Source: JBBPYA01 sp038200385
Lineage (GTDB): Bacteria; Actinomycetota; Actinomycetes; Mycobacteriales; Geodermatophilaceae
Direction of reading: 5' to 3'
Length of the DNA stretch: 16,787 nt
Assembly (NCBI GenBank): GCA_038200385.1
Contig: JBBPYA010000067.1
Span: forward strand, 1-16,787
Each line of letters starts with the position of its first letter. The stretch's first letter is position 1. The notes beneath the pieces were generated by a model that ran no database searches, was not told the origin of the DNA, and saw nothing but the letters and a program-made list of their open reading frames with translations. The position numbers and the translations under genes were made by a program. Positions 1-6,944 of the stretch are shown here, one piece after another.

Positions 1-972
1 GATGAACGGTGCTTCCTTGATGTTCGCGTTCGGCTTGACCACGAACTGCTGCACGATCGCCGGATACGCGCCGCTGATCGCCAGGCTGGACACGATCAGC
101 AGGACCAGCGCCAGCGCGGGCAGGGCGAAGTTGCGGAAGAATATGTTGGCGAAGAAGGCGACCGCACAGACCCCGGCGACAAACATCAGGATCGTCTTGG
201 CCGGGAGCAGCGCCGTCACGTCGGTGTACGACGCCCCGGTGGTGATGCCGGTCCGGTCGGAGAACACCAGTCCGTAGCGGTCCAGGTAGTAGGCGAAGCC
301 CTTCAGTGCGACGAAGACGCCGAGCAGCACCGACAGGTGCAGCCGGGCCCCGGAGGAGAACCGGTCGCCCTTGCTCTGCAGCCGGATCCCGCCGTAGATG
401 TAGTGCACGGCGGCGGCACCGGCCAGCGACAGCAGCACAATCGCGAACAGGAATCCGAGCAGCAGCCGGTAGAACGGGTAGTCGAAGGCGAAGAAGGACA
501 CGTCCCGGCCGAACTGCGGGTCGGGGACCCCGAACGAGGTGGAATTGCGCCAGAGCAGCCAGGTCTGCCAGCTGCCCTGCGCCGTCGCCCCGGAGAACAG
601 CGCCAGTACGACGCCCACGGCGATCAGCAGCAGCTTGCGGCGCGGCTCGATCGCCACCCGGTACCGCTCGAGATTCTGCTGCTCCAGCGACATCGGCCGG
701 AACGCCGGTCGGCCGCGGTAGGCCAGCAGCAGGTTGCCCACCACGACAAGACCGGTGACGACCCCGACGACGAGGAACAGCACCACCCGGGTGGACAGCT
801 GGGTCCAGAACACCGTAGTGAACCCGGTTTCAGCGAACCACAGATAGTCGACGTACTGGCTGGTCAGGGTGCCGAGAACGCTCAGCACCACGACGAGGAC
901 GGCGGCCACGGCGAGGATGACCCGCGCCCGGCGGGACAGCGTCGGCATGGGCATCGGGGGCCGCATGGCCAC
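1..972 (-). CDS. UPF0182 (COG1615) family membrane protein, 3' end outside window
   Basis: The reverse strand is open from a GTG at 972 to the window edge, giving 324 N-terminal residues of a protein that is normally about 900-1000 aa. I chose the GTG because a GGAG lies 7 nt upstream; the in-frame ATG at 966 is the alternative. The translation has a short basic N-terminus and then repeated hydrophobic segments (roughly residues 15-35, 55-80, 110-130, 175-200, 225-245, 270-290 and 295-315). It contains family-typical stretches such as LTSQYVDYLWFAETGF and PQFGRDVSFFAFDYPFY, which I recognise from UPF0182. The family sits in the cytoplasmic membrane with a large C-terminal extracytoplasmic part, and its function is unknown. 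It is divergent from the PPA1309 gene across 83 bp. In M. tuberculosis the homologue (Rv3193c) lies in the same position next to the PDZ protease. Confidence 0.93.
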   Translation of the reverse strand, partial: MAMRPPMPMPTLSRRARVILAVAAVLVVVLSVLGTLTSQYVDYLWFAETGFTTVFWTQLSTRVVLFLVVGVVTGLVVVGNLLLAYRGRPAFRPMSLEQQNLERYRVAIEPRRKLLLIAVGVVLALFSGATAQGSWQTWLLWRNSTSFGVPDPQFGRDVSFFAFDYPFYRLLLGFLFAIVLLSLAGAAAVHYIYGGIRLQSKGDRFSSGARLHLSVLLGVFVALKGFAYYLDRYGLVFSDRTGITTGASYTDVTALLPAKTILMFVAGVCAVAFFANIFFRNFALPALALVLLIVSSLAISGAYPAIVQQFVVKPNANIKEAPFI

Positions 973-1055
973 GGGCAGACTCCGGGTGTTCGGAAATTTG
1001 GCGATTCGAAGGTCCAACTTACCCGCGCCCGGCGAGGTTCCCGGTAGTTGGCACA

Positions 1056-1577
1056 ATGGCGTCGATGACAGCTGCACCGCTCACCGCGCTGGAGCTGACC
1101 CTCGTCGAGATCGAGCGGTACGCCGATGGCGCCGGCTGGGACCGCCCGCCCAGACTCTTCGCGCTGGTGGACACCCAGGAGTTGCTGGCCCGGGAACCCG
1201 CGCTGGCCGCGCAGGACGACCCGCCCAGCGGCCCGTACACGCCGGTCGAGCAGGACGACCTGCCGGAAGGGCCGCTGGATGAGGCCCTGGCCCGGGTGAT
1301 GTGGCCCGACGGGGTCAGCGGATGCGCGTTGGTCCATGAGGTGCTCGTGCTGCCCCCCGACGTCGAGGCGGCCCGCCCGGACACCGAGGACGCGCAGGAA
1401 TACGCGCTGGGCCACCCGGACCGCCGGGAGGTGCGCCTGGCCGTGGCCGTGCTTGCCGACGGGACCTCGGCCAGCGCGGTCCGGTTGCGCTCCCCAGGCG
1501 ACGCTCCGGACGAACTGCTCTTCGGCACCGACCTGGCGCCCAACCTCACCGCTGCCCTGCTGGCCACCTTCGGCTGA
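1056..1577 (+). CDS. PPA1309 family protein
   Basis: This is a 173-aa acidic soluble protein with no signal peptide or membrane segment. I recognise it as the actinobacterial PPA1309 family, which is usually encoded beside the UPF0182/PDZ-protease pair. Typical parts are the N-terminal LTLVEIERYADGAGWDRPP, a central PEGPLDEALARVMWPDGVSG and a C-terminal DLAPNLTAALLATFG. No catalytic motif is evident and the molecular role is unknown. The start at 1056 has no convincing Shine-Dalgarno sequence; an in-frame ATG follows at 1065, and leaderless translation is possible. The gene converges on the PDZ protease gene with only 19 bp between stop codons. A hairpin in that gap overlaps both ends. Confidence 0.85.
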   Translation: MASMTAAPLTALELTLVEIERYADGAGWDRPPRLFALVDTQELLAREPALAAQDDPPSGPYTPVEQDDLPEGPLDEALARVMWPDGVSGCALVHEVLVLPPDVEAARPDTEDAQEYALGHPDRREVRLAVAVLADGTSASAVRLRSPGDAPDELLFGTDLAPNLTAALLATFG

Positions 1578-1601
1578 CCGCGCCGGCACCGGCGGGTCAG
1601 C
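1573..1601. terminator. bidirectional hairpin between convergent genes
   Basis: GCTGACC at 1573-1579 is the exact complement of GGTCAGC at 1595-1601. The stem continues with CGCC/GGCG after one bulged base, leaving a small loop. It spans both stop codons of the flanking convergent genes. There is no T tract, as is common in high-GC actinomycetes. Confidence 0.6.
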
Positions 1602-2616
1602 ACAGCGGCGGCGTACGGCCCTCCCGCAGATCGGCCAGCGCGGTCAGGGCGTCGTCCAGCGTGCCCACCGAGGCCAGCGGGAGACCGGTCGGTGCGTTCT
1701 GCAGCGCCTCGGCGCAGTTGGACTTCGGCGTCAGGAACACCACCGCGCCCAGTTCGTGCGCGGCAATGATCTTCAAACGGACGCCGCCGATCGGGCCGAC
1801 CATGCCGTCGGACGAGATGGTCCCGGTCCCGGCCACCACCCGGCCGTCGACGAGGTCCGTGCTGCCCACGAGGTCCAGGATGCCCAGGGTGAGCATCAGG
1901 CCGGCCGACGGTCCGCCGACGTTGGCCACATTGATGTTGACGGTGAACGGGGCCTTGCGCTCGTAGCTGACCGAGATGCCCAGGGCGGCACCATCCCGGC
2001 CGTCGGCCTTGGTGGTGGTGATGGCCCCGCTGCCGGGTTTGCCGAGCCGGCGGTAGCCCACCGTCACGGCCGACCCCGGATCCAGCGCGGTGAGCGCGGC
2101 CAACAGCGACTTGGAGTCGGTGATGCTCGTGCCGTTCAGGGACTCGATAGCATCCTCGGGCTGCAGCACCCCCGCCGACGGAGAGCCCTTCGGGACATCG
2201 ACGACGACGACCTTCATGGGGAAACCCAGCTTGGTCAGTGCGGCGGCCTCGGCGGAGTTCTGCGAGTTGATGAAGTCCTGCCGGTTCGCCGCGTCGACCT
2301 GCTGGCTGGTCTGGTCCGGCGGGTACACCTCCTCGCGGGGCACGACGGACTCCTGCGGATCGATCCACCCCTCGACCGCCCGGAGAAGTTCCAGCCGGTC
2401 CCGCACCGACACCGTGGTCAGATTCAGGTTGCCGGTGCTCGGATTGGTGTCCCGGCCGGTCACCTCGATCACCTTGCGCCCGTCGATGCTGCCGAGGGTG
2501 TTGAACGTCGGACCCGGTCCGAGCGCGACGTAGGGAACCGGAAGCAGCGAGCCCCCGACCGCCAGCGCGACGAGCAGGACCGCGCCCACGACGAGGGTTC
2601 CGAGCCGACGAGTCAC
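1597..2616 (-). CDS. PDZ domain-containing Lon-like (S16) serine protease, YlbL-type
   Basis: From the GTG at 2616 the product has 339 residues. It has one N-terminal transmembrane or signal-anchor segment (about residues 6-26), an extracytoplasmic region, a PDZ domain (about 130-210, with VVDVPKGSPSAGVLQPEDAI) and a C-terminal S16 domain. The Ser-Lys dyad is visible: Ser237 in GGPSAGL and Lys282 in GGVRLKIIAAHELGA. Length and domain order match YlbL/Rv3194c-type proteins, membrane-anchored Lon-like peptidases with poorly known substrates. The GTG lies 7 nt downstream of a TACCCT hexamer and lacks a Shine-Dalgarno sequence, so a leaderless start is likely. An in-frame ATG at 2658 would add 14 residues. 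It is divergent from the DUF2342-type metalloprotease gene. Confidence 0.93.
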   Translation of the reverse strand: MTRRLGTLVVGAVLLVALAVGGSLLPVPYVALGPGPTFNTLGSIDGRKVIEVTGRDTNPSTGNLNLTTVSVRDRLELLRAVEGWIDPQESVVPREEVYPPDQTSQQVDAANRQDFINSQNSAEAAALTKLGFPMKVVVVDVPKGSPSAGVLQPEDAIESLNGTSITDSKSLLAALTALDPGSAVTVGYRRLGKPGSGAITTTKADGRDGAALGISVSYERKAPFTVNINVANVGGPSAGLMLTLGILDLVGSTDLVDGRVVAGTGTISSDGMVGPIGGVRLKIIAAHELGAVVFLTPKSNCAEALQNAPTGLPLASVGTLDDALTALADLREGRTPPLC

Positions 2617-2629
2617 GCCAGCGAGGGTA
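2617..2629 (-). promoter_or_regulatory. -10 element for a leaderless S16 protease mRNA
   Basis: On the minus strand, TACCCT (2629-2624, fits TANNNT) is followed by 7 nt and then the GTG start. That spacing puts +1 on the start codon. No convincing -35 is seen. This is an inference from spacing alone. Confidence 0.4.
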
Positions 2630-2706
2630 TCCGCGCAGCGGGCTACCGTTGGCGTCATGGATCGCGACCGCACTACCCGCAGCACCGGCCGGGCGGGATT
2701 CCGCCG

Positions 2707-3999
2707 ATGACCGACGTCCCGTTCGGCTTCTCCCCCGGCGGTGACGATGCGGAACGGCCGGACCCTGACCGGCGCGACCCGGCCCGACGCGAGCCCGGCT
2801 CCGGTGGACCGTCGACGCCCGGGATACCGGACTTCGGCCTGCCGGCGGACATCGCGGGGAAGATCCCGCTGTTCAGCGAGTTGCAAAAGCTGATGAGCTG
2901 GCAGGGCGGCCCGGTCAACTGGGACCTCGCCCGGCAGTCCGCGATCAGCCAGGTCGCCGGCGGCCACGTCCCGGTCTCCGATGCCGAGCGGCGCGACGTC
3001 GAGGAGGCCATCCGGCTCGCCGATCTGTGGCTGGACCCGATGACGACGCTGCCCTCGGGGGTGGCACAGGTGCAGGCCTGGTCGCGGATCGAATGGGTGG
3101 AGAAGACGCTGCCCGTGTGGTCGCAGCTGTGTGACCCGGTCGCCGGCCGGGTGGTCGCGGCGATGGGGCAGGCCCTGCCCGAGGAGGCGCAGCAGCTGGC
3201 CGGGCCGATGATGGGGCTGCTCGGCCAGTTCGGCGGACTGATGTTCGGGGCCCAGGTCGGACAGGGGATCGCCTCGCTGGCCGCGGAGGTGCTGACCTCC
3301 TCCGACGTCGGCCTGCCGCTGGGACCGGCCGGGACCGCCGTCCTGCTCCCGCAGAACATCCAGACCTTCAGCCAGGGACTGGGCCTGCCGGCCCAGGAGA
3401 TCAGGCTGTTCCTCGCGCTGCGCGAGGCCGCCCACCACCGGCTCTTCCGGCACGTTCCGTGGTTGACCAAACGGCTGCTCGGCACGGTGGACGCCTACGC
3501 CCGCGGGATCACGGTGGACCGGGAGGCGATCAACGAGGCGATGACCCGGATCGACCCCAGCAATCCCGAGAGCGTCCAGGAAGCCCTCGGCGGCGGGATG
3601 TTCCAGCCGCAGGACACCGCGGAGCAGCAGTTGGCCCTGGCCCGGCTCGAGACCCTGCTCGCGCTGGTCGAGGGCTGGGTGGACCATGTGGTGGCCTGGT
3701 CCGCCGACGGGCGGCTGCCCGGCGCGGTCGCACTGCGCGAGACGATGCGGCGCCGACGGGCCTCGGGCGGCCCGGCCGAGCAGACCTTCGCCACCCTGGT
3801 CGGGCTGGAGTTGCGCCCTCGCCGGCTCCGCGAGGCGGCCACCCTGTGGACCCTGCTGGCAGACCGCCGCGATCTGGCCGGGCGGGACGCGATCTGGGCC
3901 CAGGTCGACCTGCTGCCGACCGCCGACGACCTCGACGACCCGCAGGCTTTCGTCGATCGCGACGACAGCACGGGCCCGTCGATGGCCGACCTGACCTGA
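2707..3999 (+). CDS. zinc-dependent metalloprotease-like protein (DUF2342/TIGR03624, zincin-type)
   Basis: This is a 430-aa soluble protein. It has a disordered, charged N-terminus (about residues 1-40), then a family core beginning at IPDFGLPADIAGKIPLFSEL. The core includes MMGLLGQFGGLMFGAQVGQG (about 168-187) and the His-rich segment REAAHHRLF (239-247; Glu240, His243, His244). I recognise the family as the actinobacterial DUF2342 group annotated as putative hydrolase or zinc-dependent metalloprotease. The HH motif with a preceding Glu is the family's candidate metal site, but it is not a canonical HExxH, so peptidase activity is not certain. Length is normal. A weak GGCGGGA precedes the ATG at 2707. 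It corresponds to Rv3195 in the mycobacterial order and is divergent from the PDZ protease. Confidence 0.88.
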   Translation: MTDVPFGFSPGGDDAERPDPDRRDPARREPGSGGPSTPGIPDFGLPADIAGKIPLFSELQKLMSWQGGPVNWDLARQSAISQVAGGHVPVSDAERRDVEEAIRLADLWLDPMTTLPSGVAQVQAWSRIEWVEKTLPVWSQLCDPVAGRVVAAMGQALPEEAQQLAGPMMGLLGQFGGLMFGAQVGQGIASLAAEVLTSSDVGLPLGPAGTAVLLPQNIQTFSQGLGLPAQEIRLFLALREAAHHRLFRHVPWLTKRLLGTVDAYARGITVDREAINEAMTRIDPSNPESVQEALGGGMFQPQDTAEQQLALARLETLLALVEGWVDHVVAWSADGRLPGAVALRETMRRRRASGGPAEQTFATLVGLELRPRRLREAATLWTLLADRRDLAGRDAIWAQVDLLPTADDLDDPQAFVDRDDSTGPSMADLT

Positions 4000-4010
4000 G
4001 GCACCCGCCT

Positions 4011-4447
4011 GCCGTCAACGGGCCGGGTGTGCTCGACAGCGGGACCGTCACCGACACCGCGGTGGGCTCGACGACGGCGACCACCGCCGACAGCGAGACC
4101 ACATCCACCGTGCAGAACGTCAACCTGCTCGACGGAATGGTCCAGGCCACCGGCATCCGGTCGGTGGCGCAGGCGTCCCGGTCAGGAGGTAGGACGACGA
4201 CCAGCGACACCGGCTCGACGTTCGCCTCGATCACCGTCGACGGGCAGCCGCTCGTGGTGGCCGACATCCAGCCCAACACCGAGATAGCCCTGGTGGGGAT
4301 CGGCACGTTGTACCTGCGGCACACCACCGTCACGCCCACCTCATCGAGGTGCACGCGATCGACCTGGTCGTGCTGCAGAGCAACACACTCGGTCTGCCCG
4401 TCGGCACCGACGTTCAGGTCGCCGTGGCCAAGGCGGTGGCCCGCTAG
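4011..4447 (+). pseudogene. choice-of-anchor P family protein, N-truncated and frameshifted
   Basis: In one frame (about 4011-4340) the translation reads VLDSGTVTDTAVGSTTATT, then VQNVNLLDGMVQATGIRSVA and ITVDGQPLVVADIQPNTEI, ending around GTLYLRHTTVTPTS. In the frame one base earlier (from about 4340 to the TAG at 4445) it continues LIEVHAIDLVVLQSNTLGLP and then VGTDVQVAVAKA. Together these resemble the second half of secreted choice-of-anchor P proteins. The signal peptide and first half are missing because the sequence runs straight into the metalloprotease stop codon at 3997. One missing base near 4336-4342 would explain the frame change. Its TAG shares the CTAG palindrome with the stop of the opposing gene. 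A sequencing error could explain the frameshift but not the missing N-terminus. Confidence 0.65.
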
Positions 4448-5079
4448 ACCCGCGGCTCCCGACCGGCCAGCAGCGCCCGAGTCGAGTCCCAGCCCTCCAG
4501 GGCGGGCTCGAGCCGGGCGAGGTCGGCCGGTCGGCGCAGCCGTCGCCACGGCAGCGTCTCCCGGGCTCCCATCGGCGCCGGGGCGTCCAATGCCGCCGCC
4601 GGGCCGGCAGCACGCTGTCCAGCCGGGCCGGGCAGCTGACTGCCAAGGATCACCAGGCCCCCGGTGAGCGACACCGACACCGCCGCCGGCGAACTTGTCA
4701 GTGCCGCAAAGACCTTTGCCAGGTGCAGCGCGGGCAGGTCCGGGCAGTCCGGCGCGACCAGCACGGCCTGCCGGTACCCGAGTTCGGCGACCAGCGACAG
4801 GATCGCCGCGGCCGAGCTGCCCGCGGGTATCGGCAGCACCGTGGTCGTCGGCCAGCGGATGCCCTCGGCCAGCGCAGCGCTGTCCGGGCTGCAGGCGATC
4901 AGGTCGTCGACCCCGTCGAGTTCACCGATCACGGCGAGGACGTCCTCGGCCATCGCGACGGCGAGCCGGCCGGGATCGCATCCTGGCGGGGCGGCCGGTG
5001 ACCGCACGGCGCCGTCGAGGACGAGCACCGCGGCCCGGTCCCGCACGCCGGTGGCGGGACTGCCCAGGCCATCGCTCAT
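4444..5079 (-). CDS. DUF2064/TIGR04282-like glycosyl/nucleotidyltransferase-fold protein, divergent
   Basis: This is a 211-aa soluble protein. The segment LVAPDCPDLPALHL (about 107-120) matches the 'GsDcPdL' signature of DUF2064 / TIGR04282 GT-A-fold proteins. VSLTGGLVILGSQLP (about 136-150) aligns with the family's 'DGGyyLlG' block, and LRRPADLARL near the C-terminus with 'DvDtpeDL'. The usual Asp of the DGG motif is Thr here (T139), and the N-terminal KxPxxGxvKTRL loop is absent, so catalysis is doubtful. The start ATG overlaps the preceding stop by 4 nt (ATGA), placing it last in the operon with the metalloprotease and enoyl-CoA hydratase genes. A distant CofC/MobA-like nucleotidyltransferase is the main alternative. 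Confidence 0.6.
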   Translation of the reverse strand: MSDGLGSPATGVRDRAAVLVLDGAVRSPAAPPGCDPGRLAVAMAEDVLAVIGELDGVDDLIACSPDSAALAEGIRWPTTTVLPIPAGSSAAAILSLVAELGYRQAVLVAPDCPDLPALHLAKVFAALTSSPAAVSVSLTGGLVILGSQLPGPAGQRAAGPAAALDAPAPMGARETLPWRRLRRPADLARLEPALEGWDSTRALLAGREPRV

Positions 5080-5624
5080 CCGGGGCCCTCGTGGCAATCC
5101 TCGGGGAAGGTCAGCCCGGCCGCGGCCTCCACGCCTTCGAGGTAGCCGCGGGCCCGCTCGGTCAGCGGGTAGCGGCGGACCCACGCCCAGAACCGGTCCC
5201 CGTGCCCGGCCACGATCAGGTGCGCCAGCTCGTGCACGAGGACGTAGTCGACGACGTAGGGCGGTAGCTGTTGCAGTCGGGCGGACAATCGGACGGTCGC
5301 GTCGCGCGGCGTGCAGGAGCCCCAGCGGCGTAGCTGATTGCCCACCCAGCGGACGCTGGCCGGCTCGGCGCGCCCCTCCAGGTGCCGCGCCGACAGCTCC
5401 CGGGCCCGGGCGAGCAGGTCCTCGTCGCCGGCCGGCAGCCGGCGCCGGCGGCGCTCGTCCTGCGCGGCGATCCGCTGCAGCATGTCGGCCACCCAGCGGC
5501 GTTCCTCGGCCGCGCTGAACCGGGCCGGCATGAGCACCACGACGCGGTCCCCCTCGCGGTAGGCGCTGACCGTCCGCCGGCGCCGGGCGCTGCGGCGTAC
5601 GACGACGCTGGGGGGCTCACTCAC
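5076..5624 (-). CDS. YgjP/DUF45-type M48-like metallopeptidase
   Basis: This is a 182-aa cytoplasmic protein with no signal peptide. It has the zincin motif HELAH (131-135) followed by GHGDRFW (His141, probable third zinc ligand). The upstream WGSC motif (101-104) and VDYVLVHELAHL are typical of the YgjP-like, DUF45 metallohydrolase family. The N-terminal part is Arg-rich and corresponds to the family's beta domain (VVVRRSARRRRTVSAYREG). Substrates are unknown. The start is a GTG at 5624 that overlaps the enoyl-CoA hydratase stop by 8 nt. Its own stop overlaps the next gene (ATGA). The family is usually around 170-240 aa, so it appears complete. Confidence 0.9.
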   Translation of the reverse strand: MSEPPSVVVRRSARRRRTVSAYREGDRVVVLMPARFSAAEERRWVADMLQRIAAQDERRRRRLPAGDEDLLARARELSARHLEGRAEPASVRWVGNQLRRWGSCTPRDATVRLSARLQQLPPYVVDYVLVHELAHLIVAGHGDRFWAWVRRYPLTERARGYLEGVEAAAGLTFPEDCHEGPG

Positions 5625-6408
5625 CGGTGAAGACCGGGGACCGCCGTTCGCGGGCCGCCTGCACCCCCTCCCGCAGGTCGGCGGTGACCATCGTTAGGGG
5701 CTGCGCCACCGACTCCCACTGCAGCGCCGCCTCGATGCTCGCCGGGCCGCCGCCGGCCAGCGCCGCCTTGGTCAGCCGGGTGGCGATCGGTGCCCTGGTG
5801 GCGATCGTGGTGGCCACTCCGAGAGCCTGCTCGCGCAGCGTCTCGGCGCCGAACAGCCGGTTGACCAGACCGAGCTGTACGGCGTCGGCGCCGCGCACCA
5901 CGCGCCCGGTGAGCAGCATCTCGCGGGCCACCGCCAGCCCGGCGACCTCCGGCAGCAGCCACGTGGAGGCCATTCCGGCATGGATGCCCAGCGAGGTGAA
6001 CGGCATCGACAGCGCGGCCTCCGGGGTGGCGTAGCGCAGGTCGCAGGCCAGCGCCAGGGCGAGACCGGCACCGACGGCGGCCCCGTTGAGGATGGCGACC
6101 GTGGGCACCTCGAGGTCCCGGATCCGCAGCCAGGTCCGGTAGAACGGCAGCATCCGGGCCCGCAGCCGGTCGGTGCTCATCCGGGCGGAATCCTCCAGCC
6201 AGGACAGGTCTCCGCCGGCGCAGAACACCGGACCCTCACCCGTGACCGCGACACAGCGCACCGACGGGTCTGCCTGCAGCTCGCGCAGCGCCCGGTCCCA
6301 GGCCGCCGTCAGCTCCTCAGTCATCGCGTTGCGCCGCTCGGGGACACACAGCCGCAGCAGCACGACCCCGTGCTCGAGTCGGTCGGCCTGCACCGGGGCC
6401 GCGCTCAT
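5617..6408 (-). CDS. enoyl-CoA hydratase/isomerase (crotonase) family protein
   Basis: This is a 263-aa cytosolic crotonase-fold enzyme acting on acyl-CoA thioesters. The oxyanion-hole and CoA-binding blocks are clear: FCAGGDLSWL (62-71) and NGAAVGAGLALALACDLRYA (108-127). In classical hydratase two Glu residues act. Here the second is kept (Glu163 in AREMLLTGR), while the first position in the 'PEI' block is Phe (F137 in MPFTSLG). A single catalytic Glu is more like an enoyl-CoA isomerase or an atypical member; this is inference. The ATG at 6408 has GGAG 8 nt upstream and also overlaps (ATGA) the stop of a 23-codon ORF. It is the first long gene of a minus-strand operon with the YgjP-like protease. 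Confidence 0.9.
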   Translation of the reverse strand: MSAAPVQADRLEHGVVLLRLCVPERRNAMTEELTAAWDRALRELQADPSVRCVAVTGEGPVFCAGGDLSWLEDSARMSTDRLRARMLPFYRTWLRIRDLEVPTVAILNGAAVGAGLALALACDLRYATPEAALSMPFTSLGIHAGMASTWLLPEVAGLAVAREMLLTGRVVRGADAVQLGLVNRLFGAETLREQALGVATTIATRAPIATRLTKAALAGGGPASIEAALQWESVAQPLTMVTADLREGVQAARERRSPVFTGE

Positions 6409-6476
6409 CGGCCCGGCTCCGGCAGGCGAACCCGGGATCGTCCCGAACGGTCGGCGAGGGGGATGGAACGTGTCAT
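6405..6476 (-). CDS. 23-codon leader ORF translationally coupled to the enoyl-CoA hydratase gene
   Basis: An ATG at 6476 has a near-perfect Shine-Dalgarno AGGAGG 7 nt upstream (6484-6489). It opens 23 codons whose TGA overlaps the ATG of the crotonase gene (ATGA). The peptide begins MTRSIPLADRSGRSR and ends VRLPEPGR; it is basic and shows no family I recognise. The ribosome binding site is the best in this operon, so the peptide is probably translated. It could be a true small protein or a coupling/leader peptide. It is unrelated to a missed crotonase N-terminus because it is in a different frame. Confidence 0.5.
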   Translation of the reverse strand: MTRSIPLADRSGRSRVRLPEPGR

Positions 6477-6604
6477 GAGGCCGCCTCCTGTGCTGGTCAG
6501 CGCCGTGAACCTCCCATAGTCAGCCCGTTGGGCGCGCGCCGGGTAGCCTGTGCGCCGAACCTCACCGCGACCGGCGGGCGAGGCCGTCGACGTCAGGAGG
6601 AACG

Positions 6605-6757
6605 GTGGCCGACACCTACAACGGCTACTGCGTCAAGTGCAAGGAGAAGCGGGACTTCGAGGGCGAGGTAGCCACGACCGACTCCGGGCGACGCATGGCC
6701 AAGGGCATCTGCCCAGTGTGTGGGACCAAGATGAACCGGATCCTGGGCAAGGCCTGA
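6605..6757 (+). CDS. DUF5679 family small zinc-ribbon protein
   Basis: This 50-aa protein starts at a GTG with AGGAGG 4 nt upstream. It has two Cys pairs, YCVKCKEKRDF (Cys9, Cys12) and GICPVCGTKMNRIL (Cys36, Cys39), forming a zinc ribbon. The pattern matches the DUF5679 family, widespread short actinobacterial proteins of unknown function that also occur as domains in larger proteins. A TAGCCT at 6544-6549 could be its -10 box. The gene is monocistronic: a strong hairpin follows 20 bp after the stop. It lies divergently from the enoyl-CoA hydratase operon. Confidence 0.88.
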   Translation: MADTYNGYCVKCKEKRDFEGEVATTDSGRRMAKGICPVCGTKMNRILGKA

Positions 6758-6776
6758 TCCGGCGGACGGAGTGACC

Positions 6777-6818
6777 CGGAGATGGGGTGGGCGCCGGTCG
6801 GCGACCGCCCCATCTCCG
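6777..6818 (+). terminator. hairpin terminator after the DUF5679 gene
   Basis: CGGAGATGGGG (6777-6787) pairs perfectly with CCCCATCTCCG (6808-6818), giving an 11-bp stem. The loop contains a further small GCCG/CGGC hairpin. There is no T tract downstream. Its position just after the stop supports a terminator. Confidence 0.75.
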
Positions 6819-6847
6819 TCTGCTCACCCCTGACAGCGCCCGCCGCG

Positions 6848-6869
6848 CGACGGCTGTGCACAGCCGTCG
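6848..6869. repeat. perfect 22-bp palindrome
   Basis: CGACGGCTGTG (6848-6858) is followed directly by its exact reverse complement CACAGCCGTCG (6859-6869). It lies in the 126-bp gap between the DUF5679 terminator and the E1-like gene. It could be an operator for a dimeric regulator or part of a cruciform. Confidence 0.6.
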
Positions 6870-6873
6870 GGGC

Positions 6874-6882
6874 TGTGGACAA
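6874..6882 (-). promoter_or_regulatory. DnaA-box-like 9-mer
   Basis: On the minus strand this reads TTGTCCACA, the preferred DnaA box of high-GC actinobacteria such as Streptomyces. It is 5 bp from the 22-bp palindrome. There is only one box, so it is not an origin; a regulatory or titration site is possible. Confidence 0.4.
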
Positions 6883-6944
6883 CCGCAGCGCCCGCCCTGG
6901 CGCCGGTGCCAGGCTGGGCCCGGTTGAGTCCGACGAGGTGAGCC

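Noticed and set aside
973..1055. Divergent promoter between UPF0182 and PPA1309
   Set aside because: A TTGGAC on the minus strand could be a -35, but no matching -10 at a suitable distance is convincing.
6874..6882. Replication origin
   Set aside because: Only a single DnaA-box-like 9-mer is present, with no cluster and no dnaA/dnaN/gyr genes nearby.
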